Below, one piece after another: positions 5,710 through 8,612 of a stretch of 8,612 bases of DNA. This DNA is from Actinomycetota bacterium (GTDB lineage Bacteria > Actinomycetota > Acidimicrobiia > Acidimicrobiales > GCA-2861595). A program made the position numbers and the translations under genes. Location: assembly GCA_016781225.1 (NCBI GenBank), contig JADDQT010000073.1, forward strand, positions 1 to 8,612. The letters run 5' to 3'. Positions within the stretch are counted from its first letter, which is position 1, and each line of letters begins with the position of its first letter. The notes beneath the pieces are model-generated. The model did not search any database, had not been told where the DNA came from, and saw only the letters and a program-made list of their open reading frames with translations.

Positions 5710-6075
5710 ATGGCTGTTGATGAGCACACCCGGCGTGTGGTGCACGAGTGGGCCGCGGGCTCTGGCGGGCCCGAGGTGGCCGATGCCCTGATGGCCATGT
5801 TGCCCCCGTTCCCCGCCAGTGACCTCGCTACTCGTGCGGACTTGGAGCGGATGGAGGCGGGTCTGCGTACCGACATGGGGGGCCTACGCGCCGAGTTGCG
5901 GGGCGAGATGGCGGAGCTGAGGGGCGAGATGGCGGAGTTGCGGGCGGAGCTCAGGGGCGAGATGGTGGAGCTGAGAGGCGACGTCCGGGGAATGCTGCCA
6001 CGCCTCTACGCCGCCAACCTGCTCGGCATGATCGGGGTAGCTGGCTTGGTGCTGGCTGCAGCCAACCTCGCCTGA
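5710..6075 (+). CDS. Small coiled-coil protein with C-terminal membrane segment, second copy
   Basis: The product has 121 residues; ATG 5710 follows AGGAG (5699-5703) at six bases, which decides the start over an upstream GTG. N-terminal part: ADALMAMLPPFPASDLATRADL (about 24-45). A coiled coil at about 50-93 is made of GEMAELR-type units. The C-terminal hydrophobic segment about 102-120 (LLGMIGVAGLVLAAANL) is a likely membrane anchor. It shares with the copy at 3314 the LM-x-x-LPP motif, the ATRADL/ARRADL motif, the Gly-Glu-Met-Ala repeats and the VAGLVLAAA tail. Both copies are intact although the genes between them are broken. Function unknown. Confidence 0.8.
   Translation: MAVDEHTRRVVHEWAAGSGGPEVADALMAMLPPFPASDLATRADLERMEAGLRTDMGGLRAELRGEMAELRGEMAELRAELRGEMVELRGDVRGMLPRLYAANLLGMIGVAGLVLAAANLA
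5902..5997 (+). repeat. Mixed 21-bp and 33-bp in-frame repeats
   Basis: Units beginning GGCGAGATGG or close variants start at 5902, 5923, 5956 and 5977, giving steps of 21, 33 and 21 bases, that is 7, 11 and 7 residues (GEMAELR alone, or extended by RAEL). The same unit in the paralog steps by 33 each time. Both periods fit a coiled coil. Confidence 0.8.
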
Positions 6076-6092
6076 CCGGAATCCGAATCGGT

Positions 6093-6578
6093 TCACGATG
6101 CCGAGTGCCCTGCGGCTGGGCGGCGGATGGTGATCGCCAGCCGCCGTGGAAGCGCCCCAATGGCAGCAGGCTGAGGCGCTGTGTGGGCTCGAGCCGGCCG
6201 AACACCGAGGCCACTTCTACCCGTGTCTGCGACACCTCGCCCCCTTCCAAGACCATGTGCACGGGGCCAACCTCGACCTCGCTCAGGGCAGTGGGCCGAC
6301 AGGTGACCAGGGGTGCCAGGAAGACAGAGGCCCTCAAGTGATGGGCGCCATCGCCCGACACGTGGTCGAGGATCTCCAGGATGCCGGGCCTGAGGCGCCA
6401 TGTCCGGCGGTGACGGGGTGGCCGGGCAGTCGACCTCCACCGTGTTGTGGGCCCGAGTGGAGCGCTCGTAGTCGCGGCGGGGGCCGGCCTCGTACGTGGA
6501 CGTGCCCGTGTCCACCACCAAGGGAGCGCCGTCCACGGAGAGCACGAAGCTCAAGCAGTCGGCCTGGGCATGCCCGTG
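6093..6578 (-). pseudogene. C-terminal remnant of a heparinase II/III-like polysaccharide lyase gene
   Basis: On the minus strand, 6578 down to 6429 reads HGHAQADCLSFVLSVDGAPL, VVDTGTSTYEAGPRRDYERS and TRAHNTVEVD. This is the conserved block of the heparinase II/III-like domain (GHA-x-AD-x-LSF, DTGT-x-TY, RSTRAHNTV). The next expected tens of residues are missing. From about 6415 another frame gives RHRRTWRLRPGILEILDHVS, LRASVFLAPLV and FGRLEPTQRLSL, the C-terminal beta-sandwich, and after a further shift near 6170 it ends LPRRLAITIRR with a stop at 6093. The 5' part of the gene (catalytic alpha/alpha toroid) is absent: the similarity stops where the MNT-like scrap begins. Such lyases often sit in polysaccharide loci, fitting the adjacent epimerase. 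Confidence 0.78.
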
Positions 6579-6662
6579 GAGGCGGTGGCCCGCGGCATCT
6601 GGCTCGTCGGCTTTCCGTCGGTGCTTCACGAGCAGAGTGAGCTGACCGGCCGGGACACTTAG
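6570..6662 (+). pseudogene. 3' remnant of a second MNT-type nucleotidyltransferase gene
   Basis: This stretch reads MPVEAVARGIWLVGFPSVLH and ends at TAG 6660-6662. It aligns with the 3' end of the MNT gene at 2846-2916: roughly 34 of the first 40 bases agree, followed by the exact 14-mer CCGTCGGTGCTTCA. The match ends abruptly on the left at the heparinase scrap. Only about 30 codons remain, without the catalytic motif. It keeps one base that the gene at 2546 lacks, and so shows the older reading frame of that tail. Confidence 0.65.
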
Positions 6663-6671
6663 GTTGGTGGC

Positions 6672-7676
6672 GTGAGGATCCTCGTCACCGGGGCGGCCGG
6701 CTTCATAGGCGCACAGGTAAGCACCGCCTTGCTCGACCGCGGCGACGAGGTGGTCGGGTTCGACAACGTCAACGACTACTACGACCCGATCCTCAAGCAG
6801 GCTCGACTCGCCCGGCTGGAGGGGCGGGATGGCTTCGAGCTCCTTCGCCACGACCTGGCTGATCGAGCGGCGGTCGACGCTGCGTTCGATCGATCTCCCG
6901 ACCGGGTCGTTCACCTGGCCGCCCAGGCCGGGGTGCGCTACTCGCTGGAGAACCCACACGCATACGTGGACTCGAACGTCACCGGCACGCTCAACGTCCT
7001 CGAGGGCTGCCGGCATCGGGGCACCGACCACCTGGTCTACGCGTCCTCGAGCTCGGTCTACGGAGCCAACACCACGATGCCGTTTTCGGTGCACGACAAC
7101 GTGGACCACCCCGTCAGCCTCTACGCCGCCACCAAGAAGGCCAACGAGCTGATGGCTCACACCTACAGCCACCTCTACGCCATCCCCACCACCGGGCTGC
7201 GTTTCTTCACCGTGTACGGGCCCTGGGGACGGCCCGACATGGCGCTGTTCCTCTTCACCAGAGCCATCCTCGAAGGCCGGCCGATCGACGTGTTCAACGA
7301 AGGACGGATGCGCCGCGACTTCACCTACATCGACGACATCGTCGAGGGCGTGGTGCGGGTACTCGACAGGGTGCCCTCCCCCAATCCGTCCTGGTCCGGT
7401 GACTCGCCCGATCCCGCCACCAGCACCGCTCCCTACCGTCTCTACAACATCGGCAACCACAGCCCCGTCGAGCTGATGGCGTTCATCGGGGCAATCGAGG
7501 ACGCGCTGGGGCGGCGGGCCGAGCTCAACCTCTTGCCCATGCAACCTGGTGACGTGGCCGCCACCTACGCAGATGTCGACGACCTGGTGGCTGACGTGGG
7601 GTTCTCGCCCGCCACGCCGATACATATCGGCATCGGCCGCTTCGTGGAGTGGTACCGCCAGTACTACGGGGTCTGA
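6672..7676 (+). CDS. NAD-dependent sugar-nucleotide epimerase, UDP-glucuronate 4-epimerase type
   Basis: The 334-residue product is a full-length extended short-chain dehydrogenase. Rossmann motif GAAGFIG (7-13), acidic Asp31 after strand two (GFDNVNDYYD), AAQAGVRYSLENP (83-95), SSSSVYG (125-131), catalytic Tyr151-x-x-x-Lys155 in YAATKKANEL, RFFTVYGPWGRPDM (177-190), RDFTYIDDIVEG (215-226) and QPGDVAATYAD (291-301). The FDN-x-N-x-YYD, YSLENP and GPWGRPDMA signatures point to the UDP-glucuronate 4-epimerase group, which makes UDP-galacturonate for capsule or wall polysaccharides; related UDP-sugar epimerases are possible. GTG 6672 starts the strand before the NAD motif; only AGG at 6661-6663 precedes it. 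The gene begins ten bases after the MNT remnant and is intact. Confidence 0.9.
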   Translation: MRILVTGAAGFIGAQVSTALLDRGDEVVGFDNVNDYYDPILKQARLARLEGRDGFELLRHDLADRAAVDAAFDRSPDRVVHLAAQAGVRYSLENPHAYVDSNVTGTLNVLEGCRHRGTDHLVYASSSSVYGANTTMPFSVHDNVDHPVSLYAATKKANELMAHTYSHLYAIPTTGLRFFTVYGPWGRPDMALFLFTRAILEGRPIDVFNEGRMRRDFTYIDDIVEGVVRVLDRVPSPNPSWSGDSPDPATSTAPYRLYNIGNHSPVELMAFIGAIEDALGRRAELNLLPMQPGDVAATYADVDDLVADVGFSPATPIHIGIGRFVEWYRQYYGV

Positions 7677-7711
7677 GGAAGTGGCCGATCCGGCGGCGCC
7701 AGGGACTCGGC

Positions 7712-7717
7712 TACCTT
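7712..7717 (+). promoter_or_regulatory. Candidate -10 box for the L,D-transpeptidase gene
   Basis: TACCTT ends nine bases before GTG 7727. No ribosome binding site is visible before this start, so transcription may begin at or next to the GTG, a leaderless arrangement common in actinobacteria. No convincing -35 hexamer. Confidence 0.4.
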
Positions 7718-7726
7718 GACCACCTG

Positions 7727-8503
7727 GTGACACTCAGCTTCCTCCGCCGTTCACTCGTCGCCAGCGTGACGTTGCTGGTCGCCATTGCCCTCGGTGGATG
7801 CTCGTGGCAGGAACGGAAGCTGGCGGTCGAGTGGCCGGTTCCTCCTTCGCCTTCGACGGGAATGTCGGCACCGCCACCAGCGCCTCCCGAACCGCCCCCG
7901 CCGCCCCAGAGCCTGGTTGCCTCCGCCATCGTCCCCGCGGTGCCCATATACGCCGACCCCTCCGCTCCCCAGGCACTCCGAAGCCTTTCCCACCCGACGC
8001 CGGAGGACTACCCGCTGGCCTTCCGGGTGCAGGAGCGAGCGGGTGACTGGCTGAAGGTCTTCCTTCCGGTGCGTCCCAACGGCAGCACCGGCTGGATCAA
8101 GGCCAGCGACGTGGCTCTCAGCGGAACGCCCTATCGCATCGTCGTCGAGCTCGGCGCCCACCGCCTCACCCTCTACGAGGGCTCGAACGCAGTCCTCCAG
8201 GCACCGGTAGCGGTAGGCAAGGCTCAGTACCCGACCCCCATCGGCGAGTTCTACGTGGACGCCATCGTGAAGCTGGACAACCCGAACGGGGTCTACGGGG
8301 CGTACCAGCTGAGCATGGCCGGCTTCTCCGAGGTGCTCACCCGCTTCGGTGGGGGCCAGGGTCAGCTCGCCCTTCACGGCACCACCAACACGGCTGCCCT
8401 GGGCAGCAACGTGAGCCACGGCTGCATCAGGCTGGCCAACGACGTCATCACCTCGCTGGCGCAGACCGTGCCCGTCGGCACCCCAGTGCAGACAGTGGCC
8501 TGA
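7727..8503 (+). CDS. L,D-transpeptidase (YkuD) lipoprotein
   Basis: The 258-residue product starts with a lipoprotein signal: basic LRR (6-8), hydrophobic stretch (10-22) and lipobox LGGC with Cys25. A Pro-rich linker follows (about 38-60), then an SH3-like region (about 70-129, with YADPS and GDWLKVFLPV) and the YkuD catalytic domain (about 136-258). Motifs: PTPIGEFYV (169-177), His217 in LALHGT and S-H-G-C-I-R-L with catalytic Cys233. These enzymes make 3-3 peptide crosslinks in peptidoglycan or attach proteins to it, outside the cytoplasmic membrane. GTG 7727 is chosen because it puts the lipobox at the usual distance; the longer frame from 7649 lies inside the epimerase. It follows the epimerase by 47 bases but may have its own promoter. 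Confidence 0.92.
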   Translation: MTLSFLRRSLVASVTLLVAIALGGCSWQERKLAVEWPVPPSPSTGMSAPPPAPPEPPPPPQSLVASAIVPAVPIYADPSAPQALRSLSHPTPEDYPLAFRVQERAGDWLKVFLPVRPNGSTGWIKASDVALSGTPYRIVVELGAHRLTLYEGSNAVLQAPVAVGKAQYPTPIGEFYVDAIVKLDNPNGVYGAYQLSMAGFSEVLTRFGGGQGQLALHGTTNTAALGSNVSHGCIRLANDVITSLAQTVPVGTPVQTVA

Positions 8504-8612
8504 TCGGGCGTCGCCGTGGCTCTGGTGGTGGCCGACCACGAGGGGGACATCGAGGTGTTGGCTTAGCCCGGCCGGGGTGCGGCTTACACCGTACGCTCGT
8601 TCAGGTGGACGC
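8504..8612. other. Right edge, no gene recognised
   Basis: After the transpeptidase stop there is a short open stretch to TAG 8563-8565 without start or family signal, then a GC palindrome CCCGGCCGGG at about 8567-8576 that may be part of a weak terminator. Nothing else can be supported. Confidence 0.3.

Noticed and set aside
6074..6096. Terminator between the second coiled-coil gene and the heparinase remnant
   Set aside because: Only a weak ACCG/CGGT pairing is visible, too short to call.
6093..7733. A 546-codon open frame on the minus strand
   Set aside because: From about 6672 rightward it is the antisense of the well-supported epimerase; only the 6093-6578 part has family similarity, to heparinase II/III.

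Overview
The window is GC-rich DNA with GTG starts on most genes, long open frames in the antisense of real genes, and protein families typical of high-GC Gram-positive bacteria (a lipobox L,D-transpeptidase, VapBC modules, an IS1380-like transposase remnant). The best guess is an actinobacterium, perhaps of the Acidimicrobiia type. That placement is an inference from style and not from a marker gene.

Layout. (1) Positions 1-2004, minus strand: the N-terminal 668 residues of a secreted subtilisin-family (S8) protease with an I9 propeptide, a complete Asp/His/Asn/Ser active site and tandem Calx-beta repeats. The gene runs off the left edge. (2) Positions 2124-2932, plus strand: a HEPN/MNT toxin-antitoxin pair. 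The HEPN gene is broken by an apparent single-base deletion and the MNT gene is shifted near its 3' end. (3) Positions 2933-3313: no intact gene, but a short IS1380-like transposase N-terminal remnant. (4) Positions 3314-3709: a small coiled-coil/membrane protein with four 33-bp in-frame repeats, followed by a strong hairpin. (5) Positions 3791-4437 (minus) and 4491-5114 (plus): two VapBC-type modules reading away from a shared 53-bp control region. The left module is intact; the right module has a frameshifted PIN toxin. (6) Positions 5159-5616: a broken gene of a family I do not firmly recognise. (7) Positions 5710-6078: a second member of the coiled-coil/membrane family, behind a plausible promoter that carries a perfect inverted repeat. 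(8) Positions 6093-6578, minus: the decayed C-terminal part of a heparinase II/III-like gene, joined directly to a 3' remnant of a second MNT gene (6570-6662). (9) Positions 6672-7679: an intact UDP-glucuronate 4-epimerase-type gene. (10) Positions 7727-8503: an intact L,D-transpeptidase lipoprotein gene. Positions 8504-8612 hold nothing I can call.

The middle part (about 2.1-6.66 kb) reads as an accessory island lying between secreted and envelope genes. It is a graveyard of toxin-antitoxin modules and gene scraps, with one intact VapBC and two intact copies of a repeat-bearing coiled-coil membrane protein. Five separate reading frames in it can each be restored by adding one base, while the protease, epimerase and transpeptidase are open throughout. 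This is either real decay of dispensable genes or deletion-type sequencing error, and the raw reads would decide. The epimerase and the heparinase scrap suggest that a polysaccharide locus lies, or once lay, at the right side.
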